The notes under the pieces: generated by a model
Told to the model about the DNA's origin: nothing
The model's input: only the letters and a program-made list of their open reading frames with translations
Database searches by the model: none
Shown: piece after piece, positions 5,625 through 13,414 of the stretch
Layout of the letters: every line of letters starts with the position of its first letter
Numbering within the stretch: the stretch's first letter is position 1
Translations under genes and position numbers: made by a program
Origin: an uncultured Lachnospiraceae bacterium
Lineage (GTDB): Bacteria > Bacillota > Clostridia > Lachnospirales > Lachnospiraceae
DNA length: 20,237 bases
NCBI GenBank assembly: GCA_902782655.1
Contig: CACZNY010000064.1
Coordinates: 1 to 20,237 of the forward strand
Direction: 5' to 3'

Positions 5625-6781
5625 CACTCAAACTTAGTCTGCGCAAAATCTTCCTTGGGGATTATCGCCACATAGGTCTTGCCGACATTGATCTTTATTT
5701 CCTCACCGTTCTCATCATAATATCTCGTAGGATAGGTATCGTCCATCTTTGTCCACGTTACCTTGATACCCTTGCCGTTGGTGATGTACCAGCCCTCTCT
5801 CTTTTCATCTGCGCCGTAGTCGCTGTCGTTGGTGTGAAGGATCATATAGCCATGGTCATCCAGCTTCTCAAGCCTTGCCCCCTGCAGAAGGAGATTCTTG
5901 AAGCAGACCTGCTTGTTGCCGTTGCCTGCGTCCACTTCCTTGCCTCCATACTGGAAGTAATAATACACTCCCTCATCCGCATTGTACTCAAGCCAGGGAT
6001 TATTGTGATGGAAAGCAAGCGTTACTTTATTTACCGTCTCCGCATTGGGATACTGCTCCAGCGTATTGGGATTAGCCCTCGTAGCAAATTTATAATGCTC
6101 TCCCCTGTAGTACTCATTATAGGTTTTTGAATAACCCGTGTTCTTAAAGTTTTTGTCTACATCCCCTGAAAGCGCATACTCGGTAAACTCTCTGGCTTTT
6201 CCATTATCTACCCTTGAGAACGTCCCCGAGAATCTCTCGACGAAAGGATTCTTGTAGAAGTTATCGTTCCAGAAAGGGCCTCCATCGTGGCAAAGCACCG
6301 CATTCCACTCCGGGAAGGTCTGAAGGTTCGTGGGTCTGGTACTCCTTATGGATCCTATCTGCTTTACCGAGTTATAGTCCTTAAATAAAGCCATGAATCT
6401 CGTCACACCGTCATTCTGAGTGCTGTTCATCATCTCATAGATGATATCCGCCTCAGATACTCCGAAATGCGGGAGCGCTGTCTTTTCATCGTCGATCATG
6501 ACTGCGATAGGCCTCTGATCCGCAAGTGATTCGTCTATCCACTCACCGGTCAGCGGATTGGCCACCATTCCGTCCGGAGGGGTATCGGATTCCTCCTCCA
6601 CCGGAGCCTCCTCGGTCTCAGAAGGCTCATCGTCCGTTGCCACCATAGCAGGAGTCATGGCAGCAGGCGCCTCGATGGAAACAGGCTCCTCCGAAGGCTC
6701 TTCTTCATCTTTGGAACCGCAGCCTGTAAATGCCAATGCCGCTGCCAGTCCCAAAACCAATAACAACGTTCTTTTCTTCAT
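5624..6781 (-). CDS. DUF3048 (YerB-like) lipoprotein
   Basis: I place the start at the ATG at 6781 (385 residues), not at the longer in-frame ATG at 6856. The shorter form begins MKKRTLLLVLGLAAALAFTGC, a classical lipoprotein signal with the lipidated cysteine in an FTGC lipobox, and has an AGAGGAG box directly upstream. After the cysteine comes a Glu/Pro/Ser-rich linker of about 60 residues, then the two-part DUF3048 fold, including VMIDDEKTALPHFGVSEADI, MALF and IGSIRSTRPT. YerB-family proteins are extracytoplasmic lipoproteins of unknown biochemical role, widespread in Firmicutes. Here it is followed by a coupled small gene and a terminator. I could not identify a clear promoter between it and the tRNA gene upstream. 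Confidence 0.9.
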   Translation of the reverse strand: MKKRTLLLVLGLAAALAFTGCGSKDEEEPSEEPVSIEAPAAMTPAMVATDDEPSETEEAPVEEESDTPPDGMVANPLTGEWIDESLADQRPIAVMIDDEKTALPHFGVSEADIIYEMMNSTQNDGVTRFMALFKDYNSVKQIGSIRSTRPTNLQTFPEWNAVLCHDGGPFWNDNFYKNPFVERFSGTFSRVDNGKAREFTEYALSGDVDKNFKNTGYSKTYNEYYRGEHYKFATRANPNTLEQYPNAETVNKVTLAFHHNNPWLEYNADEGVYYYFQYGGKEVDAGNGNKQVCFKNLLLQGARLEKLDDHGYMILHTNDSDYGADEKREGWYITNGKGIKVTWTKMDDTYPTRYYDENGEEIKINVGKTYVAIIPKEDFAQTKFE

Positions 6782-6891
6782 ACTTTTCTCCTCTGAATCG
6801 ATATCCTTGTCTTTACCAATGCATATTTGGGTTATTATGCCCGCAGCCAGAATCAACTTCAGTTCGAAATGCTGCTCCGCGATTTATGCGG

Positions 6892-6938
6892 TATAAAAGG
6901 CAAAGCATGAGTTCGTGGAATTCCCCCGCCTCATGCTT
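6892..6938 (-). terminator. Probable terminator downstream of tRNA-Gly
   Basis: On the minus strand AAGCATGAG (6938-6930) pairs perfectly with CTCATGCTT (6911-6903). The 18-nt loop contains a GGAATTCC palindrome. The stem is followed by TGCCTTTTATA, a modest U-rich tail. It begins 13 nt after the end of the tRNA. Confidence 0.6.
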
Positions 6939-6951
6939 CTTATAACTCCAA

Positions 6952-7023
6952 AGCGGATAGCGGGAATCGAACCCGTGTGTCCGGCTTGGGAAGCCGGCGC
7001 ACTAACCACTGTGCTATATCCGC
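6952..7023 (-). tRNA. tRNA-Gly (anticodon CCC)
   Basis: The 72-nt sequence folds as a full cloverleaf on the minus strand: a 7-bp acceptor stem (GCGGATA/TATCCGC), a 4-bp D stem (GCAC/GTGC), a 5-bp anticodon stem (CCGGC/GCCGG) with loop TTCCCAA, a 4-nt variable region, and a T arm with loop TTCGATT. The anticodon at 34-36 is CCC, reading GGG. The discriminator base is T, as usual for bacterial glycine tRNAs. CCA is not encoded. The outermost T-stem pair is A-C rather than Watson-Crick. Confidence 0.95.
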
Positions 7024-7038
7024 ATACATGTGTGACAT

Positions 7039-7066
7039 TTTATACCCGTTATTATGTAAATGTCAA
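7039..7066 (-). promoter_or_regulatory. Sigma-A promoter of tRNA-Gly
   Basis: On the minus strand a perfect TTGACA -35 (7061-7066) and a TATAAA -10 (7039-7044) are separated by 16 nt. Transcription would start about 9 nt before the mature tRNA. An 8-bp inverted repeat (TGACATTT at 7033-7040, AAATGTCA at 7058-7065) spans the -10 and -35 positions. Confidence 0.85.
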
Positions 7067-7080
7067 GCTATTAAGACTCT

Positions 7081-7108
7081 TAAAAAGAAAAAGACGTAGC
7101 ATACGTTT
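7081..7108 (-). terminator. Weak terminator-like hairpin after histidine kinase gene
   Basis: Directly after the kinase stop codon, ACGTA/TACGT forms a short stem with a TGC loop. It extends through A-T pairs past one bulged C and is followed by the T-rich run CTTTTTCTTTTT. The core stem is only 5 bp, so termination may be partial. Confidence 0.45.
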
Positions 7109-8890
7109 TTATTCCCCCATATGCTCCCTCAAAGCATTGCAGACAGCAGCATAAGCCGCTGCGTATGAATTATAGGAACCTCTCAGGTAACCGAGATTTC
7201 TTTCTATATTATTTCCGGCCAGGTAATCCTTTGCCATACTTTCCACATTCATGGAAAAACCCGCAAAATCCTTAGCGCCTATCGTAAGGGAGGATGACTT
7301 CAGGGCATGTACCAGTATCATATAATTCTGCCAGTCATCGGAGCGCCAGAAGCTTTCAAGCTTCCCGGCATTCTCATCCTGTATCTCAAGATAAGCCTCC
7401 ACAACAGCTTTATAAGTGTTTTCGTCCCCGCAGGTTTCAATACCTTCCTTATAATCTATATCCCAGACATTGCCTGCTCCCGGCGGCGGACCTCCCATGC
7501 CCGGCGGCGGACCTCCCGCACCCTGATGCTCTGCGTCTTCAGCATTACGGCCGGAAGCCCTGCCCATGGCAGAGGATCCTCTCGGCGGTCTGCCTGAATC
7601 CGCGTCCTCGCCCTCCATATATTCCAGCATCAGCCTGTCAAGCTCCGCAAATCTGAAAGGCTTGGCTATATAACCGTCAAACCCGTGTTCGTTGATATAC
7701 TTCTCCTTTGCCCCGACCACGGCATTGGCTGTCATCACAATATAGGGCGTATTAATATTAATATGATATTTATTCTCATCCTCTCTGATCGCCTTAAGCA
7801 CCTTTACGCCGCTCATCTCGGGCATCATATGATCAAGGAATATAATATCATATTTATATTTTTCAATATATTCAAGAGCACCCTTTCCGCTTGATACAGT
7901 ATCTGCCTCCACTTTCATCTGCTCCAGAAAGCTTCTGGCTACTGTCAGGTTTGTCATATTATCATCTACGACCAGCACCCTGGCATTTCTGAAATAATGA
8001 TGCCTGCTCTCCGAAAGCATCGGTCCCGTAGCAGGCTTGTATTCCTTTATCTTCTCATCCGACAGGAGCTTCTGAGGAATATGCGCCGTAAAAACGGAAC
8101 CCTCGCCGTACACGCTCTCTACCTCGATCGAACCTCCCATGAGATCAAGCAGATTCTTGACTATGGCAAGTCCGAGCCCTGTTCCTTCTATATAATGTGT
8201 CTCTGCGCTGTCTACTCTCTCGAAGGAATCAAAAAGATGCGCGAGATTCTCTTCCCTGATACCTATTCCTGTATCCCTGACGGCGATATCGTATATGACC
8301 TCATCTTCACCGGTCCTTCCTGATACCGTCATTACGACAGAGCCTTCCTTTGTATATTTAATGGCATTATTCACAATGTTAGTGATGATCTGCCTTATGC
8401 GAACCTCATCGCCTTCTACGAATCCCGGCAGTTCATCGTCTATTTCCGCAGAAAAGAAAAGATTCTTTCCCTCCGCATTTATCCTGAAAAGAGGTATTAT
8501 ATCCTCCATCAGCTTCTCCATATGATATGGTGCCGGCCTTATCTCAAACTTGCCGGATTCTATCTTGGAGATATCGAGAATGTCATTGATGACATACAGC
8601 AGCATTTCGCCCGAATGCTGTATCCCGTCCGTATATCCCACGACCCTGGCGATCTTCTCACCTATGGACATCTCAGCATCTCCCAGCGTCATGCGGATGA
8701 GCTCGTTCATGCCAAGCACAGTATTCATGGGAGTCCGTATTTCATGCGACATGGAAGACAGGAAGTCAGATTTGGCCTTATTAGCCGCATTTGCCCTCCT
8801 CTCGGCATCCTGCATCCGTTCATTACTTGCGAGCAGCTGCAGATATTCTTCCTTGGTGAGTATCACCTTGCCTTCAGATAATTCTTCCAT
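7109..8890 (-). CDS. Soluble hybrid histidine kinase (HisKA-HATPase-REC-HPt)
   Basis: The protein has 593 residues. A short coiled-coil start (1-40) leads into a HisKA domain with H49 in SMSHEIRTPMN. The HATPase domain carries an N box at about 174, DTGIG at 206-210 and GTGLG at 236-240. A receiver domain (about 303-425) has DD near 309-310, acceptor D353 and K410. After a linker (426-475) containing a GGPPPGMGGPPPG repeat comes an HPt domain with H528 in VHALKSSS. All phosphotransfer residues are intact. No membrane segment or PAS/GAF sensor is present, so the input is probably a partner protein. No output regulator lies next to it. It starts 3 nt after hemZ and lacks a clear ribosome binding site, suggesting coupled translation. 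Confidence 0.92.
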   Translation of the reverse strand: MEELSEGKVILTKEEYLQLLASNERMQDAERRANAANKAKSDFLSSMSHEIRTPMNTVLGMNELIRMTLGDAEMSIGEKIARVVGYTDGIQHSGEMLLYVINDILDISKIESGKFEIRPAPYHMEKLMEDIIPLFRINAEGKNLFFSAEIDDELPGFVEGDEVRIRQIITNIVNNAIKYTKEGSVVMTVSGRTGEDEVIYDIAVRDTGIGIREENLAHLFDSFERVDSAETHYIEGTGLGLAIVKNLLDLMGGSIEVESVYGEGSVFTAHIPQKLLSDEKIKEYKPATGPMLSESRHHYFRNARVLVVDDNMTNLTVARSFLEQMKVEADTVSSGKGALEYIEKYKYDIIFLDHMMPEMSGVKVLKAIREDENKYHININTPYIVMTANAVVGAKEKYINEHGFDGYIAKPFRFAELDRLMLEYMEGEDADSGRPPRGSSAMGRASGRNAEDAEHQGAGGPPPGMGGPPPGAGNVWDIDYKEGIETCGDENTYKAVVEAYLEIQDENAGKLESFWRSDDWQNYMILVHALKSSSLTIGAKDFAGFSMNVESMAKDYLAGNNIERNLGYLRGSYNSYAAAYAAVCNALREHMGE

Positions 8891-8893
8891 AGC

Positions 8894-10405
8894 TTATTTA
8901 GTATACCACAACTCCCGCTTCTTCTCCATTATTCTGCCAATGCCTTTGATATAATCATGGACCTCCTTATAATTCGCACTCCTTTTCACGCTCCCCTGAA
9001 TGCCGACACGCTTGCTTATGGCTCCGGCTCCAAGGGCCAGAATATCCTGAATTTCTTCATTAATAAGTACATTGTAAAGGCAGTGCCTTTCCTCCTTGGC
9101 ATAGCCGGTATTTTCAAGATTCCCTGATATATTCTTCTGTCTGTAAAGATAATAAGGACTCATCCCGAGACTCCTTGCGCCCCTGTCCGCTATGGACATC
9201 ATGGCCTCCACCCCGGAAGCATCTGCAGCCGCACCCCTCCCTTCGGCATTTCGTATCCAATCCCGCATGGCAGCTGCCCTCTTTACGGCAAGAGAATGCA
9301 CGGTAAGCGAATCGGGATCCAGTTTACATAATTCATCCACCGTATGTCTGACATCTGAAACCTCTTCTCCGGGAAGCCCCAGTATCATATCCATATTTAT
9401 ATTATCAAAGCCGCGCTCCCTTGCGAGATAAAACGCCTCCTTTACCTGCTCCACCGTATGTCTGCGCCCTATGATATCGAGTGTTTTTTGATTCATTGTC
9501 TGAGGATTAACCGATATCCTTGTTACCCCATGACTCTTCATGATATCCAGCTTATCATCCGTTATGGAATCAGGCCTCCCGGCTTCCACAGTCAGTTCAT
9601 ATGCTCTGTCAGTATTAAATCCCTCCTGCAGAGCAGCAAGCAATCGCTCAAGCTCCTTTGGAAGCAGAGCTGTCGGGGTTCCTCCTCCCACATAGACCGT
9701 ATCCGGCACCCTGCCCTTTACAAGATCGCCGCATTCCTTTATCTCCTCTTCCAAGGCATCAAGGTAATCAAGCACCATAGTCCTGTCCTTACCCACTGCA
9801 TTACTGGTAAATGAACAGTACAGACATCTGGTAGGGCAGAACGGGATATCCACGTACAGACTATAACTCCCGTCATTTATAAAAAAATCTTCTTCATTGG
9901 TATCGCCCGTATTGTTACAAGGGTTATTCGCACGTCTGTCCTCAGCAAGCCGGCCGATGAGTTCCTTTTCTTTTTTTGCTATCTCAATCGACAGAAGTGA
10001 TTTCTCCTCCGAGGTAAAGTAGCTGTTTTTCATATCAGCCACTATCTCACTATCCGTCATCCCCGATTCCATCCTTCGGCGGATCAGTCTGGTGGGACGG
10101 ATTCCGGTAAGCGCTCCCCAGGGAAGCGTCCTGCCGGTCCGATTTGATAACGCTGTATAGACAGTTCGCTTCAGCTCATCCTTCTCTTCCGAAGGAACCA
10201 CGATCTCAAACATAGCACCCTGGTCCGATTTATAAACAAGTTTTCCACCTTTTCCACTGTTTTCGGGTTTTATAACAGGATGAGACATATCTTCAGAGCT
10301 TATATCGCACTCTGTTATCCTTACCTCCTCCCCCGGAAAGAATGCCCTTGTCAGAGCGTGGATATCGTCTGTATTTTTTTGTATGTCAGTCTCAATAAAT
10401 ATCAT
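8894..10405 (-). CDS. hemZ: Coproporphyrinogen dehydrogenase HemZ-type radical SAM protein
   Basis: The protein has 503 residues, close to the length of Bacillus subtilis HemZ. The radical SAM cluster motif is C190, C194, C197 in FCPTRCLYC, followed by GGGTPT (SAM-binding region), VEAGRPDS and VNPQTM motifs as in HemN/HemW-like enzymes. An N-terminal segment of about 180 residues precedes the radical SAM core, as in HemZ. Annotated members are proposed to oxidise coproporphyrinogen III, but this activity is not proven for most clostridial homologues, and no other heme gene is visible here. The start lies 22 nt after the helicase stop, and no good Shine-Dalgarno sequence precedes the ATG. Confidence 0.86.
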   Translation of the reverse strand: MIFIETDIQKNTDDIHALTRAFFPGEEVRITECDISSEDMSHPVIKPENSGKGGKLVYKSDQGAMFEIVVPSEEKDELKRTVYTALSNRTGRTLPWGALTGIRPTRLIRRRMESGMTDSEIVADMKNSYFTSEEKSLLSIEIAKKEKELIGRLAEDRRANNPCNNTGDTNEEDFFINDGSYSLYVDIPFCPTRCLYCSFTSNAVGKDRTMVLDYLDALEEEIKECGDLVKGRVPDTVYVGGGTPTALLPKELERLLAALQEGFNTDRAYELTVEAGRPDSITDDKLDIMKSHGVTRISVNPQTMNQKTLDIIGRRHTVEQVKEAFYLARERGFDNINMDMILGLPGEEVSDVRHTVDELCKLDPDSLTVHSLAVKRAAAMRDWIRNAEGRGAAADASGVEAMMSIADRGARSLGMSPYYLYRQKNISGNLENTGYAKEERHCLYNVLINEEIQDILALGAGAISKRVGIQGSVKRSANYKEVHDYIKGIGRIMEKKRELWYTK

Positions 10406-10427
10406 GTTTTTATATACCGTATGATTT

Positions 10428-12944
10428 TCAATCCTTATGAGCTTTCCAGAAATCCTCGACCGGATTATACTCTCCCTCTGTTATTTTTATGATCCTCTTC
10501 CATTCCCGCGGATACATCCGTCTGTGATCCGGCTTATCAAATCTCTCATCCAGCAGAGCAATAACTCCTGTATCGTTTTCTGTACGGATGACTCTTCCCG
10601 CCGCCTGAAGCACCTTATTCATCCCGGGTATCTTCATGGCATAATCAAATCCATCACGACCGTTATCGTCAAAATACTTCTTCAATATATCTTTTTCATT
10701 ACTTATCTGCGGAAGGCCCGTCCCTACTATGATGGCGCCGATAAGCTTTTCCCCCGTCAGATCTATCCCCTCACTGAAGAGCCCTCCCATAACGCAGAAG
10801 CCAATGACTCCGCCTCTCTCCTTACCGAACTCTCCAAGGAACTCCTCCCTGTCCTTATCAGACATCTTTTCTCTCTGACAGATGCATACGGCGCTGTCAG
10901 GCCATGTCTCTTCTTCCCCAGCCACGATCATTTCGCTGTATTCCTTAAATACATTCTCAAGAAATGAATATGAGGGCAGGAAGATCATATAGTTCCCGCG
11001 TCTGCAGCCTGTTATCCCCCTGATATGTTCCGCTATCCTTCTGTACTCCTCAGCGCCGCGTCTGGCGTATCTTGACGTGACTGCCGTATCGATAAATACA
11101 CCCAGCCTTGAAGGATCAAATATCGATGATGCATATACCGTATAATCATCCCGGGAGCCTGCCAGCAGATCCATGTAATAAGTTACCGGCAGAAGCGTCG
11201 CAGAAAAGAAAACAGCCGACCTGCCATAGGCCAGGTATTCCGCCAGATTATGGGACGGATCTACACATAAAAGCTTTAGCCTCATATCCCCGCTGTCGGT
11301 TATTTCCGTATATATCCTGTAACGCTTATCAAGCCTGTCATATACATCGATAAAATGCAGCAGTTCAAAATAAAACTCTATTACCTCATCACTGAACCTG
11401 TCAGCCTTACGCTTGTTATTATTCCCCTCCCGATTTATAACGTCAGCTTTTTCTGCCGGCGCAGGAAGGCCGTCCGTGAGCACCATCTGCCCGCCCACCT
11501 GGTCATCATAACGCATGTCATCTGTCTCCCTGCTACGTTTCTCCTGCATAAGCTCCAGAAACCTTCCCGCCAGTCTCGACGCCCCGTCGCCTATATCTCC
11601 GGCTCCCTCTCGCACTATGCATTTTCTTCCGGACAGCTCATGTTCCTCTTCAAGCAGCTCCAGCTGTCCCGCAAGGGCATTCAGATATGAAGTCAGTTTC
11701 CTGTCTATTCCCCGTATCAGTGTTTTTACATGTCCCAGCTGTCTGAGACTCATATCCGCGCTGTACATATCTCTGGCGCGCTCCACCAGATTATGTGCCT
11801 CATCCACAAGGAATAAATAACCGCCGGTTTTCTTTCCTTCCCCGAAAAAATGACGCAGTGCGACAGACGCATCAAAAACATAGTTATAATCACAGGTGAT
11901 ACAGTCAGAGAATTCCGAAAGATCCCTGGCCAGCGCATACGGGCAGACTTCATGCCGCACCGAGATGCTCTCTATCTCCTCCCTCGTGAATGCATCCCTG
12001 GTGGTCAGCAGTTCATATAAGGCCTGGTTGACCCTGTCGAAATGCCCCCTTGCGAAAGCGCATTCATCAGGATTGCAATGAGTCACGGAATTAAGGCAGG
12101 CTCTGTCCTTGCCCATTATATGTACAGACTTAAGCCTCAGGCCTCCCTTCTCCCTCATGAGCTCAAGCGCATCCTTGCAGGCTTTGGCTCCTATGTTTTT
12201 CGCAGTAAGATAAAATATATAGGATGCCAGCCCCTCCCCTACCGCTTTTATCGATGGATACAGCACCGCCAGTGTCTTTCCCGTCCCCGTAGGCGCTTCA
12301 AGGAAAAGCTTTTTCTTATGGTAGATGCTCTTATACACATCTGCCGCCAGCTCCTTTTGCCCCTTCCGGTACACATAAGGAAATTCCAGGGCCTTTATGG
12401 ATTCCCCCCTGATCTCCATCCAGCCCGCGATATGCTCAGCCCAGGGTCTGTAAGCATCCAGGAGGGCGTTAAACCACTCCTCCAGCTCATCTTTTGTATA
12501 ATCAAAATTGAAAAGCTTGATCTGTCTGTCCTCGATGCCCACATAGGTCATCCTTACAGAAATATCGGAAAGCCCGTGTTGACGAGCCCAGATGCAGGCA
12601 TAGCACTTAGCCTGCGCAAGATGTATCTCAAAAGGCTCCGACAGCTTCAGCACATCAAGGTACATGCCCTTGATCTCGTCTATCGTAATATAGCCTTTGT
12701 TATTTATAATACCGTCCGCCCTGCCCTCTATTACAAGCGACAGCTCATCCGAAAGCGGTAGTTCTTCTCTGACAGATACCTCAGCGGAATAATCAGAGCC
12801 TGCGGCAGCCTGGATGGCTCTGTGTATCCTTGCGCCCTCCAGCATTGCATCGACACTTCCGCCCTGCCCCCGCCTCTCATCTATATCCCCGCTCCGGAGG
12901 ATGAATTCTACCAGATTTCTGACGGAAATACTAACCGTTTTCAT
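10428..12944 (-). CDS. PD-(D/E)XK nuclease-DNA helicase fusion (DinG/XPD-like)
   Basis: I prefer the ATG at 12944 (838 residues) over a TTG at 12956, because the protein then begins MKTVSISVRNLVEF and a GGCGG sits close upstream. Residues about 1-150 look like a RecB/Cas4-type nuclease: GARIH near 37-41, GRAD with D77, DEIK with E90 and K92, and QAKCY (QxxxY) at 111-115. A superfamily 2 helicase of the Rad3/DinG type follows: Walker A APTGTGKT (217-224), a cysteine-rich insert (C283, C290, C295, C334, C348, C351) likely to hold a 4Fe-4S cluster, DEAH at 381-384, and QAAGRVIR motif VI near the C-terminus. It probably processes DNA ends or branched DNA. Family precedent: 5'-3' helicases. It lies in the guaB-to-kinase gene run. 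Confidence 0.9.
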   Translation of the reverse strand: MKTVSISVRNLVEFILRSGDIDERRGQGGSVDAMLEGARIHRAIQAAAGSDYSAEVSVREELPLSDELSLVIEGRADGIINNKGYITIDEIKGMYLDVLKLSEPFEIHLAQAKCYACIWARQHGLSDISVRMTYVGIEDRQIKLFNFDYTKDELEEWFNALLDAYRPWAEHIAGWMEIRGESIKALEFPYVYRKGQKELAADVYKSIYHKKKLFLEAPTGTGKTLAVLYPSIKAVGEGLASYIFYLTAKNIGAKACKDALELMREKGGLRLKSVHIMGKDRACLNSVTHCNPDECAFARGHFDRVNQALYELLTTRDAFTREEIESISVRHEVCPYALARDLSEFSDCITCDYNYVFDASVALRHFFGEGKKTGGYLFLVDEAHNLVERARDMYSADMSLRQLGHVKTLIRGIDRKLTSYLNALAGQLELLEEEHELSGRKCIVREGAGDIGDGASRLAGRFLELMQEKRSRETDDMRYDDQVGGQMVLTDGLPAPAEKADVINREGNNNKRKADRFSDEVIEFYFELLHFIDVYDRLDKRYRIYTEITDSGDMRLKLLCVDPSHNLAEYLAYGRSAVFFSATLLPVTYYMDLLAGSRDDYTVYASSIFDPSRLGVFIDTAVTSRYARRGAEEYRRIAEHIRGITGCRRGNYMIFLPSYSFLENVFKEYSEMIVAGEEETWPDSAVCICQREKMSDKDREEFLGEFGKERGGVIGFCVMGGLFSEGIDLTGEKLIGAIIVGTGLPQISNEKDILKKYFDDNGRDGFDYAMKIPGMNKVLQAAGRVIRTENDTGVIALLDERFDKPDHRRMYPREWKRIIKITEGEYNPVEDFWKAHKD

Positions 12945-12980
12945 TCCATCCGCCAAGTCAAAAAATCTTATCCGCAGAGA

Positions 12981-13400
12981 TCACTGCGCATACTTGGAAT
13001 ATAGCTCCTTCAGAGTCTCTATATCCTCTTCATCCACCTTGTCACGAAGCTCATCGGCAGTGGCTCCGAGATCACCTCCGTTAGAGGAATAAACGCTTAA
13101 AGCCTCAGAGACAAGTCCCGCTTCAGAATACTTATCCACTATTTCATTGAAGGTCTCCGCATCATCCTCGCTCATCTGAGACTCGATATCACTCAGGTTT
13201 ACGCTTCCGCCGCTCTGCTCAGAGACCACCTTATCCACGGCCTTCCTGGTGACTTCCCTCTGTATCCCCTGAGTCACGGGATTTGCATTGCCTTTTCCCG
13301 AGAGCAGCAGATATGCTACGAGCAGCAGCATGATGACAGTAAGCACCACTACTATCACGACCCATTTTGCCGCGGAGGATTTTTGTCTTTTTCCTGCCAT
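12981..13400 (-). CDS. Small membrane-anchored hypothetical protein
   Basis: The protein has 139 residues. A basic N-terminus (MAGKRQKSSAAK) precedes one strong hydrophobic helix at about residues 13-34. The remaining ~105 residues are highly charged and helical, rich in Asp, Glu, Ser and Val, and probably face outward given the positive-inside rule. The C-terminus (DEEDIETLKELYSKYAQ) looks like a helical hairpin. No lipobox or catalytic motif is visible. An AGGAGA box supports the start. It sits 14 nt after asnA and 36 nt before the helicase ATG. I do not recognise a family. Confidence 0.82.
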   Translation of the reverse strand: MAGKRQKSSAAKWVVIVVVLTVIMLLLVAYLLLSGKGNANPVTQGIQREVTRKAVDKVVSEQSGGSVNLSDIESQMSEDDAETFNEIVDKYSEAGLVSEALSVYSSNGGDLGATADELRDKVDEEDIETLKELYSKYAQ

Positions 13401-13414
13401 TATATCCCCATCTC

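Noticed and set aside
6782..6856. Longer start of the DUF3048 gene at 6856
   Set aside because: The extension would bury the lipoprotein signal peptide 25 residues inside the protein. The ATG at 6781 has a strong AGAGGAG box and gives a perfect signal plus lipobox.
7479..7517. CRISPR-like or mobile repeat
   Set aside because: The two 18-bp copies lie in frame inside the kinase gene and encode a Gly-Pro linker; no array or spacers exist.
12042..12761. Long plus-strand open frame (239 codons)
   Set aside because: It lies entirely antisense to the helicase gene, has no ribosome binding site, and its product is rich in Arg/Leu/Pro/His with no recognisable domain, as expected for a shadow of a real gene.
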